A stretch of DNA of 64,000 nucleotides from Streptomyces tendae (GTDB lineage Bacteria > Actinomycetota > Actinomycetes > Streptomycetales > Streptomycetaceae). The notes below the pieces were generated by a model that was not told where the DNA came from, did no database searches, and worked only from the letters and a program-made list of their open reading frames with translations. Position numbers and translations under genes: made by a program. The stretch is taken from the NCBI RefSeq assembly GCF_008632955.1, contig NZ_CP043959.1, positions 6,200,001 to 6,264,000 of the forward strand. The letters run 5' to 3'. The stretch's first letter is position 1, and each line of letters opens with the position of its first letter. Shown here in pieces: positions 26,415 to 35,439 of the stretch.

Positions 26415-27989
26415 GTGACGCAGAACGTCACGCGGGAGACGGCCGGTGACGAGGGACAGGAACCGGCCACCGACGACGCGCCGCCCGCCGACGACGCGGG
26501 CCCCCGTCCGCGGCGCGGCCGCCGGGTCCTGAAGTGGTCGGCCGCGGTCCTCGCGCTGCTGATACTCGCGGCCGGCGGTGCGGGCTACCTGTACTACCGG
26601 CAGCTGAACGACAACATCAGGAAGGACCCGCTGAACCTCGGCGACGCCAAGGTCGCGGAGCCGACGCCCAACGCGGCCGGACAGACCCCGCTGAACATCC
26701 TGCTCATCGGCAGTGACGCCCGGGACTCCGCGGCCAACCAGAAACTGGGCGGCGCCCGCGAGACGTTCGGCTCGACGCCGCTCGCGGACGTGCAGATGCT
26801 GGTGCACCTGTCCGCCGACCGCAGCAACATGTCGGTGATCAGCATGCCGCGCGACACCCTGCTGCACATCCCCAAGTGCACCGACCCGGACGACGGGACG
26901 GTGTACCCGGCGAGCGAGGGCCGCCGGATGGCCAACGAGAGCCTCGGGCACGGCGGTCCCGGCTGCACCGTGGCCACCTGGCAGGAGCTCACCGGCATCC
27001 ACATCGACCACTTCGTCATGGTGGACTTCGCGGGCGTGGTGGCCATGGCGGACGCGGTCGGCGGCGTACCGGTGTGCGTCGACGCCAACATCCACTCGCG
27101 TGACAGCCAGGGGCACGGCTCCGGGCTGAAGCTGACGAAGGGCACCCACCCGGTCAAGGGCAAGCAGGCCCTGCAGTGGCTGCGCACCCGGTACGGCTTC
27201 GAGGACGGCAGCGATCTCGCCCGCGCCAAGGCCCAGCACATGTACATGAACTCGCTGGCCCGCCGGCTGCGGGAGAACGCCACCCTGAGCAGCCCCAACA
27301 ACCTGCGCCGGCTGGCCGAGGAGGCCACCCGGGCGCTCACCGTCGACCCCGGCCTCGACACGGTGAAGAAGCTCTACGACCTGAGCACCGAGCTGCGCAA
27401 GGTGGAGCCGGCGCGCATCACCATGACCACGATGCCCAACCGGTACGTGGGCGCCCGCGTGGAGCCCACCGAGGACGCCGAGAAGCTGTTCCGGCTGGTG
27501 CGCGAGGACATCGCCCTGGACGGCAGGGACGCCAAGCCGAAGCCGGCCGTGGAGAAGCCGCCCGCCGATCCGGCCGCCGACGACGCCGCCATCGCCGTGC
27601 AGGTCCGCAACGGCACCCGCACCGACACCCTCGCGCCCGCCTCGGGACGGGCCGGCACCGTCGCGGGGGTGCTGAAGGACAAGGGCTTCGTGCAGGCCGC
27701 CGCCGACACCACGAGCGCCTTCAGCGAGGAGCGGACGGTGGTGCGCTACCCGAGCGCCGACCTGGAGGGCGACGCCCGCCGGGTCGCCGCGGTCCTCGGC
27801 ATCCCCGCGGACGCGGTGGAGCGGTCCACCGACGTGTCCGGTGTGACGCTGCTGGTGGGCGCGGACTGGCGCGAGGGCACGCGGTACGAGGCGCCCGAGG
27901 AGGACGACACCACGCCCGAGTCGGCGCAGGCGCTCAACGGGGCCGACGACGAGGCGTGCATGCACGTCGACCCGAACTTCAGCTGGTGA
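26415..27989 (+). CDS. LCP-family glycopolymer transferase 4 with LytR_C domain
   Basis: 524 residues. The GTG at 26415 is preferred over the open GTG at 26385 because the leader CCAGGGGTGGG(A)AGGAC aligns with the ribosome-site leader of LCP 3, where translation starts at the matching place. Span at 40-60, LCP domain (NILLIGSDARDSA, PLADVQMLVHL, SMPRDTLLHIPKC, WLRTRYGF) and LytR_C (IAVQVRNGTRTDTLAPASGRAG). Tandem paralogue of LCP 3. A strong bidirectional terminator follows 4 bases after the stop. Confidence 0.9.
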   Translation: MTQNVTRETAGDEGQEPATDDAPPADDAGPRPRRGRRVLKWSAAVLALLILAAGGAGYLYYRQLNDNIRKDPLNLGDAKVAEPTPNAAGQTPLNILLIGSDARDSAANQKLGGARETFGSTPLADVQMLVHLSADRSNMSVISMPRDTLLHIPKCTDPDDGTVYPASEGRRMANESLGHGGPGCTVATWQELTGIHIDHFVMVDFAGVVAMADAVGGVPVCVDANIHSRDSQGHGSGLKLTKGTHPVKGKQALQWLRTRYGFEDGSDLARAKAQHMYMNSLARRLRENATLSSPNNLRRLAEEATRALTVDPGLDTVKKLYDLSTELRKVEPARITMTTMPNRYVGARVEPTEDAEKLFRLVREDIALDGRDAKPKPAVEKPPADPAADDAAIAVQVRNGTRTDTLAPASGRAGTVAGVLKDKGFVQAAADTTSAFSEERTVVRYPSADLEGDARRVAAVLGIPADAVERSTDVSGVTLLVGADWREGTRYEAPEEDDTTPESAQALNGADDEACMHVDPNFSW

Positions 27990-27993
27990 CCAC

Positions 27994-28027
27994 GAAGGCC
28001 CCTTCCCGGTCGCGGGAAGGGGCCTTC
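27994..28027 (+). terminator. Strong bidirectional hairpin terminator
   Basis: A perfect 15-bp stem (27994-28008 with 28013-28027; GAAGGCCCCTTCCCG, loop GTCG). It ends LCP 4 rightward and the convergent GT2 gene leftward. Confidence 0.85.
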
Positions 28028-28046
28028 GGTGTGCCGGGTGCGAGCC

Positions 28047-29084
28047 TCAGGCCGCCTGGGTGTCCGCGTGGACAGCGGGACGCCGGGAGGCGATGACCTT
28101 CTTGGCCAGCGAGCGCGGGCTGGTCAGGAAGCCCCAGCCCCACGACATGTGCATGGTGGCCAGCGCCACCGGGATCTGCAGCCGCGCCTTGAGCGACAGG
28201 CCCTTGCCGGCGGGTATGGACCCCGCGACGATCGCCGCCAGGTAGCCGCCTGGGACCAGGAAGCCCCACGGGGTGAGCGCCGCGCCCACCACGATCCCGG
28301 CCGCGATCACGCACACCGCGGTCGGCGGGGCGAGGTAGCGCAGGTTGATGGACCCGGAGTGGTAGCGGGCCACCACGTGGCGCCAACGGCCGTAGTCCTT
28401 GTACTGCTTGGCGAGCGCCCGCACGGACGGGCGGGGCCGGTACGACACCTTCAGCTCGGGCGAGAACCAGATCAGGCCGCCCGCCTCCCGGATGCGGAAG
28501 TTCAGCTCCCAGTCCTGGGCGCGGATGAACTCCACGTTGTAGCCGCCCTGCCGCTCCAGCGCCTCGCGCCGGAACACGCCCAGGTAGACGGTCTCGGCGG
28601 GGCCCGCCTGGCCGCCGGTGTGGAAGGCGGCGTTGCCCACGCCGATCTTCGAGGTCATCGCGGCGGCGACGGCGCGCTCCCAGTCGTTCTCGCCCTCGGC
28701 GTGCATGATGCCGCCCACGTTCTGCGCGCCGGTCTCCTCCAGGAGCCGCACGGCGGTGGCGATGTAGTTCGGGGAGAGCATCCCGTGCCCGTCGACGCGG
28801 ACCACGACCGGATGGCGCGAGGCCTTGATCGCCGCGTTGAGGGCGGCCGGGGTGCGGCCGGTGGGATTGGGCACGGTGTGCACCCGCGGGTCCTCGGCCA
28901 CGAGCTCGGCGGCGATCTCGTCCGTGCGGTCCGTGGACGGACCGAGGGCGATCACGACCTCCATCTCGCCGGCGTACTCCTGGGCGAGGATCGCGCGGAC
29001 GGCGCCGCGCAGATGCCGCTCCTCGTTGAGGACGGGCATGATCACGGAAACGGCGGGGAGCCGCACGTCGGCATTGGCGTTCAT
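28047..29084 (-). CDS. GT2 glycosyltransferase (ExoA-like) with C-terminal membrane segments
   Basis: 345 residues. GT-A fold: SVIMPVLNEERHL (13-25), the donor-site VVVRVDGHG (about 94-102), and an RAQDWELNFRIREAGG acceptor-side segment, followed by membrane spans around residues 250-300. It resembles succinoglycan-type ExoA transferases acting on polyprenyl-linked sugars at the inner membrane face. It is embedded among LCP genes on the opposite strand and may build a glycopolymer that LCP enzymes export to the wall; this link is inference from position. Confidence 0.85.
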   Translation of the reverse strand: MNANADVRLPAVSVIMPVLNEERHLRGAVRAILAQEYAGEMEVVIALGPSTDRTDEIAAELVAEDPRVHTVPNPTGRTPAALNAAIKASRHPVVVRVDGHGMLSPNYIATAVRLLEETGAQNVGGIMHAEGENDWERAVAAAMTSKIGVGNAAFHTGGQAGPAETVYLGVFRREALERQGGYNVEFIRAQDWELNFRIREAGGLIWFSPELKVSYRPRPSVRALAKQYKDYGRWRHVVARYHSGSINLRYLAPPTAVCVIAAGIVVGAALTPWGFLVPGGYLAAIVAGSIPAGKGLSLKARLQIPVALATMHMSWGWGFLTSPRSLAKKVIASRRPAVHADTQAA

Positions 29085-29212
29085 AGGAGCCTCACGTTAC
29101 CGCGAACGGGGGACACCTCTGCGCGTGCCGGGGTGCTGTGCGAAGGGCCGCAGATCGTATCGGCCTACGGTGCTCACGATTCCACGCTCGGCCGTCGTCC
29201 GGAGGTGCCCCC

Positions 29213-30688
29213 TTGCCCACGCCGCCGCGCTCCCCCCGGCCCCGTACGCCCGACCGGCGTCCGGCTCGGCCGCCCCGCCCGGGACCGCGCCCGCCCGCTC
29301 CCCCGCGGCGCAGGCCGCGCTGGGTGATGCGGACGGTCACCGCGCTGTCGGTCGTGGTGCTCGCCTCCGCCGGGATCGGGCACGCGCTGCTCAGCGGGCT
29401 CGACGACGACATCGCCCGGGTCGACCCGTTCCGCGACATGAAGAACCGCCCGCGGGCCGGTCACGGCATGAACATCCTGCTGGTCGGCACGGACGGGCGG
29501 GACAGCGTCGGCAAGGAGGAGCGGGAGAGGTACCGGCTCGGCGGGGCGCCCTGCCACTGCACGGACACGATCATGATCGTGCACATCTCGGAGGACCGGG
29601 ACCGCGCCAGCGTGGTCAGCCTGCCGCGCGACTCCTACGCCGAGACCCCGCCGCACACCGACCGGGTCAGCGGCAAGCAGCACAAGGGACACCCGCTCAA
29701 GCTGAACGCCGCGTACGCGGAGGGCGGGCCGCAGCTGACCGTGCGAACGGTGGAGAAGATGACCCGGGTGAAGATCGACCACTACCTGGAGGTCGACTTC
29801 ACCAGCTTCATGAAGACCGTCGACGTGGTCGGCGGTGTGGAGATCTGCACCGACCAGCGGCTCAAGGACCGCCAGACCGGCCTCGACCTGCCCGCCGGCC
29901 GGCACACCCTCAAGGGCGGCGAGGCCCTGCAGTACGTCCGCGCCCGGCACGTCGACGGCGCCTCCGACCTCAGCAGGATGCGGCGCCAGCAGCAGTTCCT
30001 CGCGGCGCTCGTGGACCGGGCCACCTCGTCCGGGATCCTGCTGAACCCGATGCGGTTCCGCGACGTCACCCGCTCCGTGCTGGGGTCGGTCCGCGCGGAC
30101 GAGGGGTTCGGCACCGGCGAGCTGCTCGACCTGGGCCGGGCGATGCGGAACTTCTCGCCGTCGTCGTCCGAGTTCACGACCGTGCCGGTCGCGACGATGG
30201 GGTACGCCGTGAAGGGCGTCGGCTCGACCCTGAAGTGGGACACCGACAAGGCCGAGCACATCTTCGACGCGCTGCGCCGGGACCAGCCGCTGTCGCCCCG
30301 CCCCGCGCCCGACGCGGCCCGGAGGGTGCCGGTGGACCCCCGGCAGATCCGGGTGCAGGTCGAGAACGGCACCCGCACACCGGGGCTCGGCCGCCGCGTG
30401 GACGCGGCCCTGTCGGCGACCGGCTTCGCCACCACCAAGGCCCCGGTCAACGCGGACCGGCAGGACGTGCGGCGCACGGTCGTCGCCTACGACCCCCGCT
30501 GGGACCGCTCCGCGAAGTCCCTCGCGACCGCGCTGCCCGGCAGCGAGCTGCGCGCGGTGAAGGGCCAGGGCGCCACCCTCAAGGTGATCGCGGGCACCGA
30601 CTTCGAAAAGGTCCAGAAGGTCCGCGCCCAGGACCCGGGCCAGGGCGAACTCGGCGTGGTACGAGGCGACGAGGTCAGCTGCTCCTGA
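29213..30688 (+). CDS. LCP-family glycopolymer transferase 5 with LytR_C-like tail, TTG start
   Basis: 491 residues. TTG 29213 is chosen as start because GGAGGTG (29201-29207) lies 5 bases upstream; the frame is open further left without a ribosome site. Pro/Arg-rich cytoplasmic tail, one span (38-58), LCP domain with NILLVGTDGRDS, CTDTIMIVHI, SLPRDSYAE, VDFTSFMKTVDVVGG and YVRARHVDG. C-terminal LytR_C-like segment (IRVQVENGTRTPGLGRRV). It has two cysteines in the GAPCHC segment just before the TDT motif. Divergent from the GT2 gene. Confidence 0.88.
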   Translation: MPTPPRSPRPRTPDRRPARPPRPGPRPPAPPRRRPRWVMRTVTALSVVVLASAGIGHALLSGLDDDIARVDPFRDMKNRPRAGHGMNILLVGTDGRDSVGKEERERYRLGGAPCHCTDTIMIVHISEDRDRASVVSLPRDSYAETPPHTDRVSGKQHKGHPLKLNAAYAEGGPQLTVRTVEKMTRVKIDHYLEVDFTSFMKTVDVVGGVEICTDQRLKDRQTGLDLPAGRHTLKGGEALQYVRARHVDGASDLSRMRRQQQFLAALVDRATSSGILLNPMRFRDVTRSVLGSVRADEGFGTGELLDLGRAMRNFSPSSSEFTTVPVATMGYAVKGVGSTLKWDTDKAEHIFDALRRDQPLSPRPAPDAARRVPVDPRQIRVQVENGTRTPGLGRRVDAALSATGFATTKAPVNADRQDVRRTVVAYDPRWDRSAKSLATALPGSELRAVKGQGATLKVIAGTDFEKVQKVRAQDPGQGELGVVRGDEVSCS

Positions 30689-30904
30689 ACCCCGCCCACG
30701 GGCGGATCCCCTCTTGTGGGCCCGCTTCGGGTGGCGGACAGCACCGGCGGGTTCCGAGCCCCTCGGTCCACGGCCGGCCGGCGGCCCGGTCGCGGCCTGG
30801 CGTGCCTGGGTCGGGGTGCGGAGCGGCCCCGGTCGGTTCTCAAGGCGCCGGGCCGGCGAGTCAGGGGCCCCGGCCTCCGGGAGGGCTCGGGCGGGTCGAG
30901 GGCG

Positions 30905-31462
30905 TCAGTCCTCGAAGCCCTCCGCGGCTCGTTTCGCGCGCAGGTCCATGATGGCTCGGCGGCGGGCCAGGCGGTGGGTGCGGCGGATCTGGGCCTCCTG
31001 GTAGCGGCGGCGGTCCTGCTCGGTCTCCGGTACGACCGGCGGCACCCGGCGCGGCTTGCCGTCCGCGTCGACGGCCGCGAACACCAGGTAGGCCGAGCCG
31101 ACCTGCGTGGCCGGCGCCGACTCGTTCCAGCGCTCCGCCAGCACCCGCACGCCGACCTCCATCGAGGTCCGCCCGGTCCAGTTGACCTGGGCCTTCACAT
31201 GGACCAGATCACCGACGCGGACCGGCTCGAGGAACGCCATCTCGTCCATGGACGCGGTCACGGCCGGCCCCCCGGAGTGCCGGCCGGCGACGGCGCCCGC
31301 CGCGTCGTCGACCAGTTTCATGATCACCCCGCCGTGCACGGTGCCCAGAAGATTGGTGTCGTTGTGCGTCATGATGTGGCTGAGCGTGGTGCGGGACGCC
31401 GAGACGGGCTTGCCCGGGATTTCCGGACTGTCCGTCGGCACGGCAGGGGCCTGGTCTGTCAT
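30905..31462 (-). CDS. Acyl-CoA thioesterase, hotdog fold
   Basis: 185 residues from ATG 31462 (MTDQAPAVPTDS), with AAGGTGGAGG directly upstream; nine more codons are open. The hotdog core includes the catalytic-type segment NDTNLLGTVHGGVIMKLVDDAAG and VHVKAQVNWTGRTSMEVGV, as in the YciA/BACH family that hydrolyses acyl-CoA in the cytoplasm. The C-terminal 50 residues are a highly basic helix (RRYQEAQIRRTHRLARRRAIM). It stands alone between LCP genes, without clear functional link. Confidence 0.87.
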   Translation of the reverse strand: MTDQAPAVPTDSPEIPGKPVSASRTTLSHIMTHNDTNLLGTVHGGVIMKLVDDAAGAVAGRHSGGPAVTASMDEMAFLEPVRVGDLVHVKAQVNWTGRTSMEVGVRVLAERWNESAPATQVGSAYLVFAAVDADGKPRRVPPVVPETEQDRRRYQEAQIRRTHRLARRRAIMDLRAKRAAEGFED

Positions 31463-31603
31463 GGCCTCCACCTTATGCGCTGGTGACAACCGGCTTGTAC
31501 GGCGGTGACAGGGGCCCGTTTTGTGTCAGCTTCGCAACAGCGGTGCCCTGATTTTCCGACGACCCTTGTATGGCCCACCACCCGGACCTGCACACTGTCT
31601 CCC

Positions 31604-32866
31604 ATGAATGACTGGCCCGAGGCATGGTCCGACGACAACCGCGGCGGCCGCTACGGACGCGGGAGCGGGAGCGCACAGCCCGAGGGTGCCCGTGTCATGC
31701 GGCAGGTCCGCCGCGGACAGCCGGCCCCTCCCGGGCAGAGCGCCTACGGCGGCGTGCCGCAGCAGCCCGGTTACGTCGACGGGAGCGGACACGGCGGCGG
31801 CTACGACAGCGGCTACAACACCGGCCAGGTCTACGGCGGCGCCGGCGGACACGGCGGCGGTGACGGCTACGGCCCGCAGCGCCCCGCCCCGGACTGGCGC
31901 CGTCGTGTCAAGTGGACGGCGATCACCCTGGTGACCGTGCTGTTCGTCACGACCGTCGCGACCTACTTCTGGGCCGACTCCAAGCTCAACCGCGAGGTCG
32001 ACCTGTCGAAGGTGATCGAGCGGCCCGAGAAGGGCGCGGGCACCAACTACCTCATCGTCGGCTCCGACAGCCGCGAGGGGCTGACCGCCGAGGACAAGAA
32101 GAAGCTGCACACCGGCTCCGCCGACGGCAAGCGCACGGACTCGGTGATGATCCTTCACACCGGGGACAACGGCCCGACCCTGATATCCCTCCCCCGGGAC
32201 TCGAACGTGGAGATCCCCACCTTCAAGGGCTCCGAGTCGGGCAAGACCTACCCCGGGACCGGCCGGCAGGTGAAGCTGAACGCCGCCTACGCCGAGGACG
32301 GCCCCGAGCTGCTGGTCCGCACGGTCGAGTTCAACACCGGACTGCACATCGACCACTACGTGGAGATCGGCTTCGGCGGCTTCGCGAACATCGTGGACGC
32401 GGTCGGCGGCGTGGAGATCGACATCCCGCAGGACATCAAGGACACCAAGTCGGGCGCCGACCTCAAGAAGGGCAAGCAGACCCTGAACGGCGAGGAGGCG
32501 CTCGCCTTCGTCCGCACCCGCTACGCCCTGGCCGGCTCCGACCTGGACCGCACCAAGAACCAGCAGAAGTTCCTGTCCGCCCTGGCCAACCAGGTGGCGA
32601 CCCCGGGCACCGTGCTCAACCCCTTCAAGCTCTACCCGACCATGGGGGCGGGCCTGGACTCTCTGATCGTCGACAAGGACATGGGCCTGTTCGACCTGGC
32701 CGACATGTTCTGGTCGATGAAGGGCGTCAGCGGTGGTGACGGCACGTCGATGAACATGCCGATCTCCGGCTCCACCGGCGGCAACCTGCTGTGGGACAAG
32801 GAGAAGGTGAAGCAGCTGGTCAACCAGCTGAACAACGACGAGAAGGTCACCGTCAAGGGCAACTGA
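31604..32866 (+). CDS. LCP-family glycopolymer transferase 6 (no LytR_C, Gly/Tyr-rich tail)
   Basis: 420 residues from ATG 31604 (MNDWPEAWSDDNRGG). No Shine-Dalgarno is visible, so a short or leaderless mRNA is possible. The cytoplasmic N-terminus (1-100) is disordered and rich in Gly, Tyr and Gln (GGGYDSGYNTGQVYGG). Span at 103-123. LCP domain is the most canonical of the set: IVGSDSREGL, KRTDSVMILH, SLPRDSNVEIP, HIDHYVEIGFGGF, FVRTRYALAGSD. It ends soon after the LCP core. A perfect palindrome terminator follows. Confidence 0.92.
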   Translation: MNDWPEAWSDDNRGGRYGRGSGSAQPEGARVMRQVRRGQPAPPGQSAYGGVPQQPGYVDGSGHGGGYDSGYNTGQVYGGAGGHGGGDGYGPQRPAPDWRRRVKWTAITLVTVLFVTTVATYFWADSKLNREVDLSKVIERPEKGAGTNYLIVGSDSREGLTAEDKKKLHTGSADGKRTDSVMILHTGDNGPTLISLPRDSNVEIPTFKGSESGKTYPGTGRQVKLNAAYAEDGPELLVRTVEFNTGLHIDHYVEIGFGGFANIVDAVGGVEIDIPQDIKDTKSGADLKKGKQTLNGEEALAFVRTRYALAGSDLDRTKNQQKFLSALANQVATPGTVLNPFKLYPTMGAGLDSLIVDKDMGLFDLADMFWSMKGVSGGDGTSMNMPISGSTGGNLLWDKEKVKQLVNQLNNDEKVTVKGN

Positions 32867-32885
32867 CGCCCCGAACGGCACCGTA

Positions 32886-32913
32886 CGAGGGCACCCCCGC
32901 GGGGGTGCCCTCG
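32886..32913 (+). terminator. Perfect 28-base palindrome terminator
   Basis: CGAGGGCACCCCCG (32886-32899) is followed directly by its reverse complement (32900-32913). It lies between convergent LCP 6 and the copper-binding protein gene. Confidence 0.8.
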
Positions 32914-32933
32914 CGCACGTCCGGCGCGGCCGG

Positions 32934-33296
32934 TCACATCGGGGCGCCCGCCATCGCGCGGCACGTCTCGGAGCAGCGGCGGCAGGACTCCGCGCACCGC
33001 GTCATCCGCTCGTCGTCCGGCATCGACATGCACGCCTCGGCGCACAGGTCGCAGGCCTGCGCGCACATCATGCACATCTCGTTCGCCAGCGGCGAGCGGC
33101 GCATCATCATGTCCGCGCACATGCGGGTCATCTCCGAGCAGTCCAGGAGCGCCCGCATGATCCGCGTCCGGGCGTCGCCGCCCGTCTGCAGACACGCGCT
33201 CATGGTCTCCTCGCACACGCCGTGGCACTCCATGCACGCCTGGACGCAGTCCTGCATCTCCTTGCTCAGCGGTTCGACGGTCTGCTGCTGGGTCAT
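32934..33296 (-). CDS. Four-helix-bundle copper-binding protein (DUF326/Csp-like)
   Basis: 120 residues from ATG 33296 with GGGAGG upstream. It has 16 cysteines in helix-spaced CxxxC/CxxC patterns (DCVQACMECHGVC, MCMMCAQACDLCAEACM, CAESCRRCSETC) plus many Met, matching copper-storage-type four-helix bundles. No signal peptide is seen, so it should act in the cytoplasm, buffering Cu(I). No copper regulator or ATPase gene is adjacent. Metal identity is inferred from family. Confidence 0.87.
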   Translation of the reverse strand: MTQQQTVEPLSKEMQDCVQACMECHGVCEETMSACLQTGGDARTRIMRALLDCSEMTRMCADMMMRRSPLANEMCMMCAQACDLCAEACMSMPDDERMTRCAESCRRCSETCRAMAGAPM

Positions 33297-33476
33297 GGTT
33301 CCTCCCAGGGGACGGCGCGGGCCGGCGCTCGGCCCCCGCACCTCCCGTCCTACGCCCCTGTGGCCATGACCACCACGCGGCGCTGCTTGACCGCACCGGG
33401 AGCGGCAACAAGGAGGGGTGGCGCCCCTGACCACGGCGCCGAGGGGGCGGTCGCAGGACACACAGGGGAGAGGGAC

Positions 33477-34640
33477 GTGACACCACAGACGGAGCGGAAG
33501 AGGCTGCGCAGACGGCTGGAACGGCTCATCGGCATCGCGGCCACCGAGGGCAACGAGCTCGTGCCGCTGCGCAACGGCGACGAGATCTTCCCCGCGATGC
33601 TGGCGGCCATCCGCGCCGCGGAGCACACGGTCGACATGATGACCTTCGTCTACTGGCGGGGTGACATAGCGCGGGAGTTCGCCGAGGCCCTGGCGGACCG
33701 GGCCCGCGCGGGGGTGCGGGTACGGCTGCTGCTGGACGGCTTCGGCGCCAAGGAGATCGAGCCGGGGCTGCTGGAGGCCATGGCGGACGCGGGCGTCCAC
33801 GTGGCCTGGTTCCGCAAGCCCACCCGGCTGTCGCCGATGCGGCAGAACCACCGCTGCCACCGCAAGGTTCTGGTCACCGACGAGCACACCGCCTTCACCG
33901 GCGGCGTCGGCATCGCCCGCGAGTGGTGCGGCAACGCCCGTAACCCCGACGAGTGGCGGGACACCCATGTGCAGGTCAGGGGCCCGGCCGTGGACGGCAT
34001 CGCCGCGGCCTTCGCGCAGAACTGGGCGGAGTGCCACGACGAGCTGTACGACGAGCACGACCGCTTCACCTCGCAGGAGCAGCCGGGCAACGCCACGGTG
34101 CAGGTGGTGCGGGGTTCGGCCAGCTTCGGCTGGCAGGACATGCAGACGCTGCTGCGGGTGGTGATCACCTCGGCGCGGGAGCGGTTCCGGCTGTCCACGG
34201 CGTACTTCGCGCCCGACGCGTACTTCATCGACCTGCTGGCCGCCGCCGCCCGCCGGGGCGTGCGGGTGGAGATCCTGCTGCCCGGGCCGCACACCGACCA
34301 GCGCGCCTGTCTGCTGGCCGGGCGGCAGCACTACCAGACGCTGGTGGACGCGGGCGTGGAGGTGCGGGAGTACCAGCCGACCATGCTCCACACGAAGATC
34401 ATCACGGTGGACGGAGTCTGCTCCCTGATCGGCTCCACCAACTTCAACCGCCGCTCCCTGGAGCACGACGAGGAGGTCATGCTGGCCGTCCTCGACGAGG
34501 ACTTCACCGCGGCGCTCGACGCCGATTTCGACGCCGACCGCAAGCAGAGCGAGCCGATCGACGCGGAGCGCTGGCGGCGCCGTCCGCTGCCCGCGCGTCT
34601 GGCCGAGGCGGCGGTCACCCCGATCCGGCGTTTCCTGTGA
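33477..34640 (+). CDS. Phospholipase D-family cardiolipin synthase-like protein
   Basis: 387 residues from GTG 33477, preceded by GGGGAGAGGG. Two HKD catalytic motifs are intact: HRKVLVTD (128-135) and HTKIITVD (305-312), each followed by the GG or GSTN signature. No N-terminal membrane spans, unlike typical ClsA, so it resembles the soluble ClsB-type branch. Likely reaction is phosphatidyl transfer to make cardiolipin; a phosphodiesterase role cannot be excluded. Monocistronic by spacing. Confidence 0.87.
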   Translation: MTPQTERKRLRRRLERLIGIAATEGNELVPLRNGDEIFPAMLAAIRAAEHTVDMMTFVYWRGDIAREFAEALADRARAGVRVRLLLDGFGAKEIEPGLLEAMADAGVHVAWFRKPTRLSPMRQNHRCHRKVLVTDEHTAFTGGVGIAREWCGNARNPDEWRDTHVQVRGPAVDGIAAAFAQNWAECHDELYDEHDRFTSQEQPGNATVQVVRGSASFGWQDMQTLLRVVITSARERFRLSTAYFAPDAYFIDLLAAAARRGVRVEILLPGPHTDQRACLLAGRQHYQTLVDAGVEVREYQPTMLHTKIITVDGVCSLIGSTNFNRRSLEHDEEVMLAVLDEDFTAALDADFDADRKQSEPIDAERWRRRPLPARLAEAAVTPIRRFL

Positions 34641-34704
34641 GCCGGCGGCGATGAGTTCTCTCCTGATGGGGAGTCCTCACACTGTCACCTAGTGAGGAGA
34701 GACA

Positions 34705-35349
34705 GTGCCACAGCTGCTGAGAGTGCAGAACTTCAACGTCTCGAGCGACGGGGTCGGCGCGGGCGAGGACCAGACCCTGGAGCGGCCCTTCGGCCACGTG
34801 GACCCCGGCACGCTCTTCGCCTGGGCCGGCGCGACCGCGAGCTGGCCGAACCGCACCGAACCCGGCGGGACCCGGGGCGTCGACGACTACTTCACCCGGG
34901 ACTTCGCGAACAACATCGGCGCGGAGATCATGGGGCGCAACAAGTTCGGGCCCCAGCGGGGTCCCTGGCAGGACCACGAGTGGAAGGGCTGGTGGGGGGA
35001 CGAGCCGCCGTTCCACACGCCGGTGTTCGTGATGACCCACCACCCGCGTCCGTCCGTCACGCTCTCCGACACCACGTTCCACTTCGTCGAGGGCGACCCC
35101 AGGACGGTGCTGGAGCTGGCGCGGGAAGCGGCGGACGGCAAGGACGTGCGGCTCGGCGGCGGGGTGAGCACCGTACGGCAGTTCCTGGACGCCGATCTGG
35201 TGGACACCCTGCACGTGGCGGTGTCGCCGATGAAGATCGGTTCCGGGCTGCGCCTGTGGGACTCCCCCGACGAGCTGCTCGACCGGTTCCATCTGGAGGT
35301 CGTGCCGAGCCCGAGCGGGGTGGCGCACCACCTGTTCTGGCGCAAGTGA
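34705..35349 (+). CDS. RibD C-terminal/dihydrofolate reductase-like protein
   Basis: 214 residues from GTG 34705 with AGGAGA 8 bases upstream. DHFR-like fold: LRVQNFNVSSDGVGAG, GAEIMGRNKFGPQRGPW, TPVFVMTHHPRPSV, RLGGGVSTVRQFLDADLVDTLHVAVSP, ending HHLFWRK. This is the common stand-alone RibD-C family; a NAD(P)H reductase role is likely but the substrate is unknown. It converges on the acyl-CoA dehydrogenase gene. Confidence 0.85.
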   Translation: MPQLLRVQNFNVSSDGVGAGEDQTLERPFGHVDPGTLFAWAGATASWPNRTEPGGTRGVDDYFTRDFANNIGAEIMGRNKFGPQRGPWQDHEWKGWWGDEPPFHTPVFVMTHHPRPSVTLSDTTFHFVEGDPRTVLELAREAADGKDVRLGGGVSTVRQFLDADLVDTLHVAVSPMKIGSGLRLWDSPDELLDRFHLEVVPSPSGVAHHLFWRK

Positions 35350-35392
35350 CGGCCGCTGCGGCCCGGATCGTGCCGAGGGCCCGCACGGCGAA

Positions 35393-35420
35393 GGAGGGTG
35401 CCCGTCGCCGGACACCCTCC
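35393..35420 (+). terminator. Hairpin between convergent genes
   Basis: GGAGGGTG (35393-35400) pairs with CACCCTCC (35413-35420), with further pairing possible inside the 12-base loop. It separates the RibD-like gene from the acyl-CoA dehydrogenase gene. Confidence 0.6.
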
Positions 35421-35439
35421 CGAGGCTCTGCTTCCGCCG

